The position numbers were made by a program, and so were the translations under genes. The notes under the pieces are model-generated. The model had not been told where the DNA came from and did not search any database. It saw nothing but the letters and a program-made list of their open reading frames with translations. Positions 1-10,261 of a stretch of DNA of 64,000 bases are shown here, in pieces (the first letter of the stretch is position 1; every line of letters begins with the position of its first letter). The DNA is from Trueperaceae bacterium (GTDB lineage Bacteria; Deinococcota; Deinococci; Deinococcales; Trueperaceae): assembly GCA_036381035.1 (NCBI GenBank), contig DASVDQ010000109.1, positions 1-64,000 of the forward strand, read 5' to 3'.

Positions 1-999
1 CGCCGAATGACGCCCACCCTCCTCCTTCTTCAAGATGTACACAGACCCAGAAAAACCCGTATGCGGCGTGATCGAACCAGGCTTAGCCAGAACCTGACCC
101 CGCTCGATATCATCACGACCCACACCACGCAACAACACACCCACGTTGTCACCAGCCATGCCGCTGTCGAGGGTCTTGCGGTGCATCTCCACACCCGTCA
201 CGACCGACTTGGCGGTGTCCGAGAGACCGACGATCTCGACCTCATCACCCGTCTTCACCACACCACGCTCAACCCGACCCGTCGCCACCGTCCCACGACC
301 AGTGATCGTGAACACATCCTCCACCGGCATCAAGAACGGCTTATCCACATCACGCTCAGGCGTCGGGATGTACGAATCAACCGCATCAAGCAACTCCCAG
401 ATGCGATCCACCCACTCGTTGCTGCCACGCGCCACCTTCGGATCAGCCGTGAGAGCCTCCAGCGCCTTGAGGGCAGAGCCCTTCACCACCGGGATGTCAT
501 CACCAGGGAACTCATAGCTCGACAGCAGCTCCCGCACTTCCATCTCCACCAACTCCAGCAGCTCCTCATCATCAACCATGTCCACCTTGTTCATGAACAC
601 CACGATGTAAGGAACCCCCACCTGACGCGCCAACAAGATGTGCTCACGCGTCTGCGGCATGGGACCATCAGCCGCCGACACCACCAAGATCGCCCCGTCC
701 ATCTGCGCCGCACCCGTGATCATGTTCTTCACGTAATCAGCGTGACCAGGACAATCCACGTGACTGTAATGCCGCGCCTGCGTCTGATACTCCACATGCG
801 ACGTGTTGATCGTGATACCCCGCGCCTTCTCCTCCGGCGCCTTATCGATCTGGTCATACGACTGCGTCGTCGCCGTCGGATCAGCCGTCGCAGCCGTAAA
901 CGTGATCGCCGCCGTCAACGTCGTCTTGCCATGATCAACATGACCAATCGTCCCAACATTCACATGCGGCTTCGTACGCTCGAAAACACCCTTAGCCAT
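1..999 (-). CDS. tuf: Elongation factor Tu, 3' end beyond window
   Basis: EF-Tu carries aminoacyl-tRNA to the ribosome as a GTP complex. The first 333 residues are present; the C-terminus lies left of base 1. Visible landmarks are the P-loop GHVDHGKT near residue 19, the switch region [15 protein letters not shown] (G3) and NKVD (G4), then the domain 2 stretch GRGTVATGR. The start ATG (997-999) has AGGGAG nine bases upstream. It is the last gene of the rpsL-rpsG-fusA-tuf operon, 43 bases after fusA. Codon use is odd: G- and T-ending codons (TTG, GGT, CGT, GAT, CAT) dominate, whereas neighbouring genes end codons in C. A short internal patch near 180-260 returns to C-ending codons. Identity is certain; the origin of the codon bias is not. 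Confidence 0.98.
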   Translation of the reverse strand, partial: MAKGVFERTKPHVNVGTIGHVDHGKTTLTAAITFTAATADPTATTQSYDQIDKAPEEKARGITINTSHVEYQTQARHYSHVDCPGHADYVKNMITGAAQMDGAILVVSAADGPMPQTREHILLARQVGVPYIVVFMNKVDMVDDEELLELVEMEVRELLSSYEFPGDDIPVVKGSALKALEALTADPKVARGSNEWVDRIWELLDAVDSYIPTPERDVDKPFLMPVEDVFTITGRGTVATGRVERGVVKTGDEVEIVGLSDTAKSVVTGVEMHRKTLDSGMAGDNVGVLLRGVGRDDIERGQVLAKPGSITPHTGFSGSVYILKKEEGGRHSA

Positions 1000-1042
1000 C
1001 TTCAGTAACTCCCTAAACCGTTAGTCGCTCGAGCCGATGCGC

Positions 1043-3111
<2,069 letters not shown>

Positions 3112-3141
3112 GGCTTTCCCGTCGCTACTGGCGGCCGGAGG

Positions 3142-3612
3142 TCACCAGCGGTAGTGGGCGTAGGCGCGGTTCGCCTCCGCCATCCGCTCGACGTCCTCCT
3201 TCTTCTTCACGGCGCCGCCACGGCCGGCGGCGGCGTCGATGAGCTCGCCGGCCACGCGCTCGACCGCCGTCCGCTCGGGACGGGCGTCGCACGCCGCGAC
3301 GAGCCACCGCAGCGCCAGCGACTGGGCGCGGCGCGGGATGACCTCGACGGGCACCTGGTAGGTGGAGCCGCCGACGCGGCGGCTGCGCACCTCGATGCGC
3401 GGGCGGATGTTGTCGAGGGCCTGGCGCACGACCTTGAGCGGCTCCTGGCCCGTCCGCTCCTGGATCAGGCGGCAGGCGCCGTAGAAGATGCGGCTGGCGA
3501 GGTTCTTCTTGCCGTCGCGCATCAGCTTGTTGATGAGCGCGGTGACGGTCGTGTCGGAGTAGACGAGGTCGGGCTGGAGCTTGCGGACCTCGGCGCGTCT
3601 GCGGCGTCCCAC
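3142..3612 (-). CDS. rpsG: 30S ribosomal protein S7
   Basis: S7 nucleates assembly of the 3' major domain of 16S rRNA and lines the E-site. From GTG 3610-3612 the product is 156 residues, the usual bacterial length, starting with the basic GRRRRAEVR tail and containing KLMRDGKKNLA, the conserved GGSTYQVP loop and the C-terminal RAYAHYRW. The GTG start is preferred because upstream codons in this frame only shadow rpsL and because S7 proteins begin with this arginine cluster. Only two bases separate it from rpsL, so the two are probably translationally coupled. It belongs to the str operon. Confidence 0.97.
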   Translation of the reverse strand: MGRRRRAEVRKLQPDLVYSDTTVTALINKLMRDGKKNLASRIFYGACRLIQERTGQEPLKVVRQALDNIRPRIEVRSRRVGGSTYQVPVEVIPRRAQSLALRWLVAACDARPERTAVERVAGELIDAAAGRGGAVKKKEDVERMAEANRAYAHYRW

Positions 3613-3614
3613 GG

Positions 3615-4022
3615 TTACCTCGCCCCGTCCTTCGGCTTCTTGGTGCCGTACTTCGAGCGGCCCTTGTTGCGCTGCACGTAGCGGCCGATGCCGACGCCCT
3701 GGGCGTCGAGCGCGCCGCGCACGATGTGGTAGCGGACGCCGGGGAGGTCCTTCACGCGTCCGCCGCGGATGAGGACGACCGAGTGCTCCTGGAGGTTGTG
3801 CTTCTCGCCGGGGATGTAGGCGGTGACCTCCTGGCCCCCGGAGAGGCGCACGCGGGCGATCTTCCTCAGCGCCGAGTTCGGCTTCTTCGGCGTCTGGGTC
3901 TTGACGGCCGTGCACACGCCACGGCGCTGCGGCGAGCCCTTCAGCGCGGGCGTCTTGCTCTTCTTCTCGATCTTCCTGCGCCCCTTGCGCAGCAGCTGGT
4001 TAACCGTCGGCAGAACGATCAC
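3615..4022 (-). CDS. rpsL: 30S ribosomal protein S12
   Basis: S12 sits at the decoding centre and controls fidelity. The 135-residue product has [11 protein letters not shown] near the N-terminus, [11 protein letters not shown] with the lysine that streptomycin-resistance mutations usually change, the [16 protein letters not shown] stretch and [11 protein letters not shown]. The residues at the classical streptomycin sites look wild type. The start is GTG at 4020-4022, giving the same N-terminal length as the Thermus protein (three residues before LPT). It is the first gene of the str operon, and a sigma70-like promoter lies about 160 bases upstream. Confidence 0.96.
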   Translation of the reverse strand: MIVLPTVNQLLRKGRRKIEKKSKTPALKGSPQRRGVCTAVKTQTPKKPNSALRKIARVRLSGGQEVTAYIPGEKHNLQEHSVVLIRGGRVKDLPGVRYHIVRGALDAQGVGIGRYVQRNKGRSKYGTKKPKDGAR

Positions 4023-4184
4023 TCCCTCTTTCTTCCCCACGCAGCCCGCGCGGAGCTCGTCGGCTCGAGGCCTCACGCCTCGCGATCTACGCGTTGCAAC
4101 CGCCGCTGCGGCGGCCTGATTGCACTCACGACGAACCGTCCCCCGGACCCAGCGCTGCGGGCCAGGGGGCGACCAAACCGAGCA

Positions 4185-4214
4185 AGTATAGAGGCCCGTC
4201 CCTGCTGCACGCAA
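4185..4214 (-). promoter_or_regulatory. Promoter of the str operon
   Basis: On the minus strand, TTGCGT (4214-4209) and TATACT (4190-4185) are separated by 18 bases. The position fits a transcript with a leader of roughly 155 nt before the rpsL start. The 323-base gap at 4023-4345 contains no gene. It holds this promoter and, on the other strand, the start region of the end-joining operon. Confidence 0.6.
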
Positions 4215-4280
4215 GCCCCGCGCTACAGAGGGGCGGCGGAGGTGAGGGCCGGGTGCGCCGCTGCTCTCATGCCCGCGGCC

Positions 4281-4286
4281 TAGCGT
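4281..4286 (+). promoter_or_regulatory. Candidate -10 box of the end-joining operon
   Basis: TAGCGT lies five bases before a GTG (4292) that is in frame with the polymerase gene. This is the same geometry seen at many leaderless genes in this window. If used, the polymerase gains an 18-residue Arg/Ala-rich N-terminal extension compared with the ATG at 4346. No convincing -35 box is seen. Confidence 0.35.
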
Positions 4287-4345
4287 GGTTCGTGGCCGCG
4301 GCGGCGCGCACGGAGCGCGGCGCGGCCGCGCGGAGGCGAGCGAGG

Positions 4346-5284
4346 ATGAGCGCGGAGCGAAGGGGCGAGGACAGGGAGCTGGCCGGCGTGCGGCTCACCA
4401 GCCCCGAGCGCGTCGTCTTCCCGGAGACCGGCGTGACCAAGGGGGAGGTGGCCGAGCACTACGCGTCCGTCGGCGAGGTGCTCCTCGGGCGCGCCGCCGG
4501 GCGACCCTTGGCCCTGGTGCGCTGCCCCGACGGCCTGGCCGGCGGGTGCTTCTACCAGAAGCACCCCGGCGAGTCGCTCGACCCCGACCTGCCCCGCGTG
4601 GTGATCGAGGAGAAGGAGGGGCCCGACGAGTACGTGTACGTCACGGAGGTCGCCCACCTCGTCGGGCTGGTCCAGGTCGGTGTCGTCGAGCTGCACACCT
4701 GGGGCAGCACCGTCGAGCGCCTGGAGGAGCCGGACAGGCTCGTCTTCGACCTCGACCCCTCCCCCGGCGTCCCCTTCGACGTCACCAAGGAGACGGCGCA
4801 GCGCCTGCGGCGCCTCCTCGAGCGCCTCGGCCTCACCCCGTTCCTGCGCGCGACGGGCGGCAAGGGGCTGCACGTCGTGGCGCCGCTGGAGCCCGAGTCC
4901 GGGTGGGACGACGTCAAGTCGTTCGCCGAGACCGTGGCGGCGACGCTCGCGTCCGCCGACCCGGACAGGCTCACGACCGACCTGCCGAAGGAGAGGCGCG
5001 AGGGCAAGGTGTTCGTCGACTACCTCCGCAACGGGCGCGGCGCGACGGCGATCGCCGACTACTCCGTCCGCGCGCGGCCCGGCGCGCCAGTGGCCGTGCC
5101 GCTGCGCTGGGACGAGCTGCCCGGGCTCGACGCCTCGTCCGCCTACGACGTGCGGCGCGTGAGGCGCCGGCTGGCGGCGCTGGGCGGGGACCCGTGGCAG
5201 GGCTACGAGGACGCGGCGGTGCCCCTGCCGCGGGCGGTCGCCGCCCTCGCCTCCGAGCTGGAGGCCGCGGCGGAGGAGGCGTGA
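4346..5284 (+). CDS. LigD-type NHEJ polymerase/primase, stand-alone
   Basis: An archaeo-eukaryotic-primase-type polymerase that fills gaps at Ku-bound double-strand ends, normally one domain of LigD. The 312 residues match a stand-alone POL domain: [10 protein letters not shown] and [10 protein letters not shown] at the start, catalytic FDLDPSPG (two Asp), GGKGLHVV, and the third acidic motif KVFVDYLRN. No ligase or phosphoesterase domain is attached or found nearby. The start is uncertain: ATG 4346 has GGAGG nine bases upstream, and GTG 4292 has a leaderless-type -10. The gene overlaps the first Ku gene by four bases (GTGA), so the trio is one operon. A ligase must come from elsewhere in the genome. 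Confidence 0.92.
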   Translation: MSAERRGEDRELAGVRLTSPERVVFPETGVTKGEVAEHYASVGEVLLGRAAGRPLALVRCPDGLAGGCFYQKHPGESLDPDLPRVVIEEKEGPDEYVYVTEVAHLVGLVQVGVVELHTWGSTVERLEEPDRLVFDLDPSPGVPFDVTKETAQRLRRLLERLGLTPFLRATGGKGLHVVAPLEPESGWDDVKSFAETVAATLASADPDRLTTDLPKERREGKVFVDYLRNGRGATAIADYSVRARPGAPVAVPLRWDELPGLDASSAYDVRRVRRRLAALGGDPWQGYEDAAVPLPRAVAALASELEAAAEEA

Positions 5285-6066
5285 GCGCCAGGGCGCTGTG
5301 GCGCGGCGTGGTGCGCTTCGGCACCGCCGCGGTGCCGGTGCGGCTCTACGCCGCCGTCGAGGACAGGCGCCTGTCGTTCCGCCTCCTGCATCGGGAGGAC
5401 GGCGTGCCGGTGCGCAGCGCGCTGGTGAACCCCCTCACCGACGAGGTCGTCGCCTACCGCGAGGCGGGCCGCGGCTACGTGACCCCGGACGGCGCGATCG
5501 TGGCGCTCGAGGCCGCCGAGCTGGAGGCGGTCGAGCCGGAGCCCTCGCGGGACGTCGCGGTCACGCGCTTCGTGCCGGCCGGGGCCATCGAGCACCGCTG
5601 GTACCGTCGGCCCTACTTCCTCGGGCCCGACGGCGACGACGAGGCCCACGCCGCGCTGGCGGCGATGCTCGCGCGCACGGGCCGCGAGGGCGTGGCCCAC
5701 TGGGTGATGCGCGACCGGGTCCACCACGGGTCGCTGCGCCTGCACCGCGGCTACCCCATGCTCGTGACGCTCAGGTCGGCCGCTCAGGTCGCGCCCTTGG
5801 GGCGGTTCGAGCCGGGCGAGGCCGGCGACCTGGACGAGCGCCAGCTGGCCCTGGCGCGGCAGCTCATCGAGGCCCTGTCGGCCGACCTCGACCCGGACGC
5901 CTACCGCGACGAGCACCGCGAGGCCGTGCTGGACCTCGTCGCCGCCAAGCGCGAGGGCAGGGAGGTCGCGGCGCCGCGTCCACGGGAGCGCCCGGCGACC
6001 ACGGACCTCACGGCGTCGCTCGAGCGCAGCCTGGCGCGCGCGGGAGGGGCGGGCGGGCGTGCCTGA
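5281..6066 (+). CDS. Ku protein, first copy
   Basis: A Ku-core DNA end-binding protein of 261 residues. It starts with the typical ARALWRGVVRFGTAAVPVRLY and contains LVNPLTDEVV, RFVPAGAIEHRWYRRPYFLGPD and the conserved VMRDRVHHGSLRLHRGYPML region. The start GTG overlaps the polymerase stop. Compared with the next gene it lacks the CPLDG segment, and its tail (about residues 235-261) is short and basic. The two Ku genes are clearly divergent rather than a recent duplication, so a heterodimer or division of labour is possible; that is inference. Confidence 0.9.
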   Translation: MSARALWRGVVRFGTAAVPVRLYAAVEDRRLSFRLLHREDGVPVRSALVNPLTDEVVAYREAGRGYVTPDGAIVALEAAELEAVEPEPSRDVAVTRFVPAGAIEHRWYRRPYFLGPDGDDEAHAALAAMLARTGREGVAHWVMRDRVHHGSLRLHRGYPMLVTLRSAAQVAPLGRFEPGEAGDLDERQLALARQLIEALSADLDPDAYRDEHREAVLDLVAAKREGREVAAPRPRERPATTDLTASLERSLARAGGAGGRA

Positions 6067-6931
6067 GGGTCGCCGAAGACGCCCCGGAGCGGGCGCCCCG
6101 GGCGGCCAGCCGCCCGCCGACGAGCGCGCCGGCGGTCCCGTGTGGCGGGGCACCCTGGCTTTCGGGCTCGTCGCGCTGCCCGTCGGCCTCTACCCCGGCG
6201 CGCGGCGCGTCGGCGCCCCGCTGCGCCTGCTCGCCCCCGACGGCACGCCGCTGAGCCGGCGCTACTACTGCCCGCTCGACGGCCGGTTCCTCGGACCCGA
6301 GGAGGTCGTGCGCGGCTACCCCGTGGGCGGCGGCGAGTACGTGACCTTGGAGGACGAGGAGCTCGAGGCGCTCGACCCCGAGAGGTCGCGGGCCATCGAC
6401 CTTGACGTCTTCGTGCCGGTCGAGCAGGTCGATCCCGCCTACGTGGTCGCCTCGTACGTGCTGGTCCCCGAGCCGCCCGCGGTCACCGCCTACCGGCTGC
6501 TGGCGCGCGCGATGGCGGAGGCGGGCCGGGCGGGCATCGCGACCTTCGTGATGCGCGGGCGCTCGTACCTCATGGCGATCGTCTCGCGCGACGGGACCCT
6601 GAGGGGCCTCACGCTGCGCTACGCCGAGGAGCTGAGGGAGCCTGCCGAGGTCGGCCTGCCCGAGCTGGGCACCGCCGACGCGCGCACCGTCGAGCGCCTG
6701 ACGTCCGCGGCCCGGACGCTGTTCGCCGACGACCTCGACCCGGGCGAGCTGGAGGACGCGACGGCGCGCGGCGTGGCCTCGCTCGCGGAGGGCAAGCTCG
6801 TGCGCGGCGAGGACGTCCTCGCGCCCCCGCCCGCCGCCGAGCCGGACGAGCTCGACGAGGAGCTGGAGGCGGCCCTCGTGGACGTCATGGAGCTGCTGCG
6901 CGAGAGGCTGGGCCGGGCCTACGGGGCCTGA
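6059..6931 (+). CDS. Ku protein, second copy
   Basis: A second Ku-core protein, 290 residues. After a disordered Pro/Gly/Arg-rich leader of about 26 residues comes the core start VWRGTLAFGLVALPVGLYP, then the segment SRRYYCPLDGRFLGPEEVVRGY typical in position for bacterial Ku, VFVPVEQVDPAYVVASYVL, and TFVMRGRSYLMAI. The C-terminus is acidic and then helical (DVMELLRERLGRA). The GTG start overlaps the stop of the first Ku gene by eight bases. Sequence identity between the two copies is low by eye, indicating old paralogy or separate acquisition. Confidence 0.9.
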   Translation: MPEGRRRRPGAGAPGGQPPADERAGGPVWRGTLAFGLVALPVGLYPGARRVGAPLRLLAPDGTPLSRRYYCPLDGRFLGPEEVVRGYPVGGGEYVTLEDEELEALDPERSRAIDLDVFVPVEQVDPAYVVASYVLVPEPPAVTAYRLLARAMAEAGRAGIATFVMRGRSYLMAIVSRDGTLRGLTLRYAEELREPAEVGLPELGTADARTVERLTSAARTLFADDLDPGELEDATARGVASLAEGKLVRGEDVLAPPPAAEPDELDEELEAALVDVMELLRERLGRAYGA

Positions 6932-7006
6932 GCGCGAGGGCGGTCGCGGCGCCCTGAGCGCGGTCACGAGCCCGTCTCCGGGACCACGCCGGCGCGGCGG
7001 CCCGCG

Positions 7007-8176
7007 TCAGCGCCTCGCGAGCGCGGCGCGGGCCCTCAGCACCAGCGCCTCGGCCTCGTCCGGGTCGTCGGCCACCGCGGTCAGGTGGCCCATCTTCCGG
7101 CCCGGTCGCGCCTCGTCCTTGCCGTAGAGGTGCAGGGTCACGCCGGGCGTGGCGAGGGCCGCGGCGAAGGCCGGCTCGCCGCCCGACCACAGGTCGCCCA
7201 GCAGGTTCGCCATCGCCGCCGGGCGCGCCAGGCGCACCTCGCCCAGGGGCAGGCCGCACACGGCCCGCAGCTGCTGCTCGAACTGGCTCGCCGGCGCCGC
7301 CTCGATCGTCAGGTGACCCGAGTTGTGCGGGCGCGGGGCGACCTCGTTGACGAGCAGGTCGCCGGAGCGCGAGAGGAAGAACTCGACGCAGCACACGCCC
7401 ACCAGGTCGAGCCTCTCGGCCACGGTCACGGCCAGCTCGCGGGCGCGCACCGCCGACGCCTCCCCCACCCCGCGCCACTCGCGCCGGCCGCCCGCGAACG
7501 GGGCCACCGTCACGTCGAGGACGTGTCGCTCGTGGCGGTTGACGAACGGGGCGTAGGCCCTCGTCTCACCGGTGGCGCCGCGCGCCACGACCACCGACAG
7601 CTCGGCGCCGAGGTCGACGAGCTCCTCCACGACCACGGGCCCGGCGTCGGCCAGGGCGGCCGCCGCGTCTCGCGAGGCCGCGTCGGTCACGACCGCCTGG
7701 CCCTTGCCGTCGTAGCCGAGGCCGGCGGTCTTGACCACGCAGGGCGTGCCGACCTCCGCCACGGCGTCCGCGAGCTCGGCGGCGCCGGCGGCAGTCGCGT
7801 GGCGCGGGACCGGCAGCCCGGCGGCGGCGAGGAAGGCCTTCTCGCGCCCGCGGTGCTGCGTGACGTGCAGCACGGCCGGCGAGGGCCTCACCGTGCCCAC
7901 GGCGGTCGCCTCCGCCAGGGCCGCGGAGGAGACGTTCTCGAACTCGAAGGTCACCACGTCGACGCGCCTAGCGAAGTCCCTGAGGGCGGCGGGGTCGTCG
8001 AGCGGCGCCCGCACGTGGAGGTCGGCGAGAGCGGCGGCCGGCGGGCGCTCCTCGGGCGCCAGCACGGCGAAGCCGTAGCCCATGCGCCGGCAGGCGGCGC
8101 CCAGCATCAGCCCGAGCTGGCCGCCGCCGACGACCCCGACGGTGGCGCCGGGCGGGATCGCGCCGCTCCTGCCCAT
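7007..8176 (-). CDS. purK: N5-carboxyaminoimidazole ribonucleotide synthase
   Basis: PurK makes N5-CAIR from AIR, bicarbonate and ATP in purine synthesis; it is an ATP-grasp enzyme. The 389 residues show the GVVGGGQLGLML nucleotide-binding start, TFEFENVSS, VVKTAGLGYDGKGQ, a VVVEELVDLGAELSV segment and the metal and ATP motif LLVNEVAPRPHNSGH. The start ATG overlaps the stop of the upstream Sua5-PurE gene (TGATG), so PurE and PurK, which act in sequence, are translationally coupled. It converges with the Ku operon. Confidence 0.96.
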   Translation of the reverse strand: MGRSGAIPPGATVGVVGGGQLGLMLGAACRRMGYGFAVLAPEERPPAAALADLHVRAPLDDPAALRDFARRVDVVTFEFENVSSAALAEATAVGTVRPSPAVLHVTQHRGREKAFLAAAGLPVPRHATAAGAAELADAVAEVGTPCVVKTAGLGYDGKGQAVVTDAASRDAAAALADAGPVVVEELVDLGAELSVVVARGATGETRAYAPFVNRHERHVLDVTVAPFAGGRREWRGVGEASAVRARELAVTVAERLDLVGVCCVEFFLSRSGDLLVNEVAPRPHNSGHLTIEAAPASQFEQQLRAVCGLPLGEVRLARPAAMANLLGDLWSGGEPAFAAALATPGVTLHLYGKDEARPGRKMGHLTAVADDPDEAEALVLRARAALARR

Positions 8177-9777
8177 CAGGGCTCGAAGGTGGGGGTAGGC
8201 AGCACGGTGGACGCCGCCGCGTCCGTCTGCTCGCGGCGGAAGGCCACGAGCCGCTCGCGCAGCTCGGGTCGGGTCAGGGCGAGCACCGCCACGGCGAGGA
8301 GCGCGGCGTTCTCCGCGCCGGCCTCCCCTATCGCCAGCGTGCCCACCGGCACGCCGCGCGGCATCTGGACTATCGAGAGCAGCGAGTCGAGGCCAGACAG
8401 CGCCGAGCTCCGCACGGGGACGCCGAACACCGGCAGGTGGGTGTGGGCGGCGATCATCCCCGGCAGGTGCGCCGCCCCGCCGGCCCCCGCGACGATCACC
8501 TGGTAGCCGGCGTCGGCGGCGCCGCGGGCGAAGTCGGCGAGGCGCTCCGGCGTGCGGTGCGCCGACACGACCGAGCAGCTGTGGGGCACCCCGAACGAGG
8601 TCAGCACCTCGTCGGCGCGCTTCATCGTCTCCCAGTCGCTGGCGCTGCCCATCACGACGGCCACCAGCGGGCGGTCGCCGCCGCCCGCCGGCGCCTCACC
8701 GCGACCCGAGACCTCGCGCGCGACCGACGCGGGGTCCGGCGCGCGCGGGCCTGCGCCGACCTCGCCGCGCGCGCTGGCCCGTCGCAGCCTGTCGCTCACG
8801 GCCAGCCAGGCCTCCCCGGGCGGCGGGGCCTCGACGAGGACCTCCTGCAGCCGGAGGGCGTCGAGGTGCCTCACGGCGGCGAAGAGCTCGCGGGCGAAGC
8901 CGGCGGCGTCCGGCGGCAGCACCAGCCAGCGCGCGTCGGGCGGCGGCTCCTCGCCCGTCGCGGCGAACCTCGCGTAGGGGACGGGCGCGTGCGGCTCGCG
9001 CCGAGCGATGACGCCGCGCGCCCCCACCAGCTCGCGCTCGAGGTCGTCGGCGGCGACGGTCCGCAGGGGCGTCGCGGGCGCGTAGTGGCGCGCCAGCGTG
9101 CCGGGCGCCCGCGGGCCCTCCGCGGACGCCGCGGCCACGGGCAGGACCTCCCCGACGCTCTCCAGGGGCAGCGCGCCGGGGCGCAGCAGGCGCGCCTCTG
9201 GCCCGCTGAGGTCGAGGATCGTCGACTCGAGCCCGTGCTCCGTGGGCCCGCCGTCGATCACCAGGACGTCCTCGTCCTCGAGCTCGTCCAGGACGTGATC
9301 GGCGCGGGTGGGGCTGACGCGCCCGAAGCGGTTCGCCGACGGGGCCACGAGCGCCGCGCCGTAGGCCGCCAGCAGGTCGAGCGCCACGGGGTGCGACGGC
9401 ACGCGCAGCGCCACGGTGTCCTGGCCGCCGGTCACGGCGCGGTCGACCGACGGCAGCGCGTGCAGCACCAGGGTGAGCGGTCCGGGCCAGAAGCGGCGCG
9501 CCAGCTCCTCCACCAGCTCGGGCGCGACGCCGCGCTCCTCCTGCGCCGCCCGGTCGGCCCACGACCACAGGTCGTCGGCGCCGGGCAGGTGCACGATCAG
9601 CGGGTGGTCGCGCGGTCTGCCCTTGGCCGCGAACACGCGCGCCACGGCCGCGGGGTCAGCGGCGGCGGCGCCGAGCCCGTAGACGGTCTCGGTCGGGAAG
9701 GCGACGAGGCCGCCCTCGCGCAGCCGGGCGGCGGCCGCGGCGATGCCGCTCGTGTCGGCGTCTACCAGGCGTGCCAT
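8176..9777 (-). CDS. Sua5-PurE fusion: threonylcarbamoyl-AMP synthase plus N5-CAIR mutase
   Basis: One uninterrupted frame of 533 codons. Residues 1-335 form a full-length Sua5/YwlC protein: the TsaC domain with [26 protein letters not shown] and [13 protein letters not shown], then the C-terminal Sua5 domain ending [10 protein letters not shown]. It makes threonylcarbamoyl-AMP for tRNA t6A37. After a Gly/Ala/Pro linker (336-369), residues 370-530 are a complete class I PurE with [22 protein letters not shown] and [11 protein letters not shown]. No stop codon or clear ribosome site separates the parts, although an internal GTG at VAVVMGS could allow separate PurE synthesis. t6A formation and purine synthesis have no obvious pathway link. 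A one-base assembly error joining two overlapping genes cannot be excluded. Confidence 0.88.
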   Translation of the reverse strand: MARLVDADTSGIAAAAARLREGGLVAFPTETVYGLGAAAADPAAVARVFAAKGRPRDHPLIVHLPGADDLWSWADRAAQEERGVAPELVEELARRFWPGPLTLVLHALPSVDRAVTGGQDTVALRVPSHPVALDLLAAYGAALVAPSANRFGRVSPTRADHVLDELEDEDVLVIDGGPTEHGLESTILDLSGPEARLLRPGALPLESVGEVLPVAAASAEGPRAPGTLARHYAPATPLRTVAADDLERELVGARGVIARREPHAPVPYARFAATGEEPPPDARWLVLPPDAAGFARELFAAVRHLDALRLQEVLVEAPPPGEAWLAVSDRLRRASARGEVGAGPRAPDPASVAREVSGRGEAPAGGGDRPLVAVVMGSASDWETMKRADEVLTSFGVPHSCSVVSAHRTPERLADFARGAADAGYQVIVAGAGGAAHLPGMIAAHTHLPVFGVPVRSSALSGLDSLLSIVQMPRGVPVGTLAIGEAGAENAALLAVAVLALTRPELRERLVAFRREQTDAAASTVLPTPTFEP

Positions 9778-9801
9778 GGACGAAGCGGAGCATAGCAGCG
9801 C

Positions 9802-9807
9802 TACACT
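9802..9807 (+). promoter_or_regulatory. -10 box for a leaderless transcript
   Basis: TACACT lies six bases before the ATG at 9814, so transcription would begin at or next to the start codon. There is no Shine-Dalgarno sequence between the two. Confidence 0.5.
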
Positions 9808-9813
9808 GCTCTC

Positions 9814-10098
9814 ATGTTCGGGCTGTTCCGGCGCCAGGACCCGCGTTTCCGCGACGACGGGAACTTCCTCCTCTGCCAGGTGCGGACCGACGCCCACGGC
9901 GAGGTGATCAAGGTCCGCCTCTCGAAGACCTCGGAGATGAGCGTCACGGGCGGCGGCTACTTCGTCCGCAAGTCGCTCATCGGGCCGCAGACGCTCGACA
10001 ACGCCACGCTCGAGGTCACCATGAACCGGTCGCACAAGGTCATCTCCGCGGCGGTCGACGGCGGGGAGCTGCTGCGCGCCAGCGAGTGGGTGGACTGA
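9814..10098 (+). CDS. Conserved-looking 94-residue protein of unknown function
   Basis: A small soluble protein, not recognised. It has no signal peptide or membrane segment, one Cys, and alternating hydrophobic stretches suggesting a compact beta-rich fold ([29 protein letters not shown]). The coding sequence is C-ending at third positions like its neighbours. The ATG start is set by the -10 box six bases upstream. It is transcribed divergently from the Sua5-PurE gene, 36 bases away. Confidence 0.75.
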   Translation: MFGLFRRQDPRFRDDGNFLLCQVRTDAHGEVIKVRLSKTSEMSVTGGGYFVRKSLIGPQTLDNATLEVTMNRSHKVISAAVDGGELLRASEWVD

Positions 10099-10249
10099 CG
10101 ACGGCGCCGGTCGTCCCGCCCGAGGGGCGCCGGACGCGCTCCCCCGCCGGCGCGCCGCGCCGCGCCGCGGACGCCGCCGGCGGCACGCGGCGGGCGCCCC
10201 CGTTGGCTCGCGCGCGAGGGACCGCACCCTCGGTCGCGCCTGAGGCTGC

Positions 10250-10255
10250 TATCAT
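10250..10255 (+). promoter_or_regulatory. -10 box for a leaderless transcript
   Basis: TATCAT lies six bases before the GTG at 10262. This spacing favours GTG 10262 over the ATG two codons later as the start of the ArsR-type regulator. The gap 10099-10261 is otherwise GC-rich and featureless. Confidence 0.5.
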
Positions 10256-10261
10256 CGGTCC

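Noticed and set aside
4094-4345. Extending the LigD-type polymerase gene back to 4094
   Set aside because: The upstream part has no homology-like motif, runs through the str promoter and lacks a plausible start; only GTG 4292 and ATG 4346 were kept as options.
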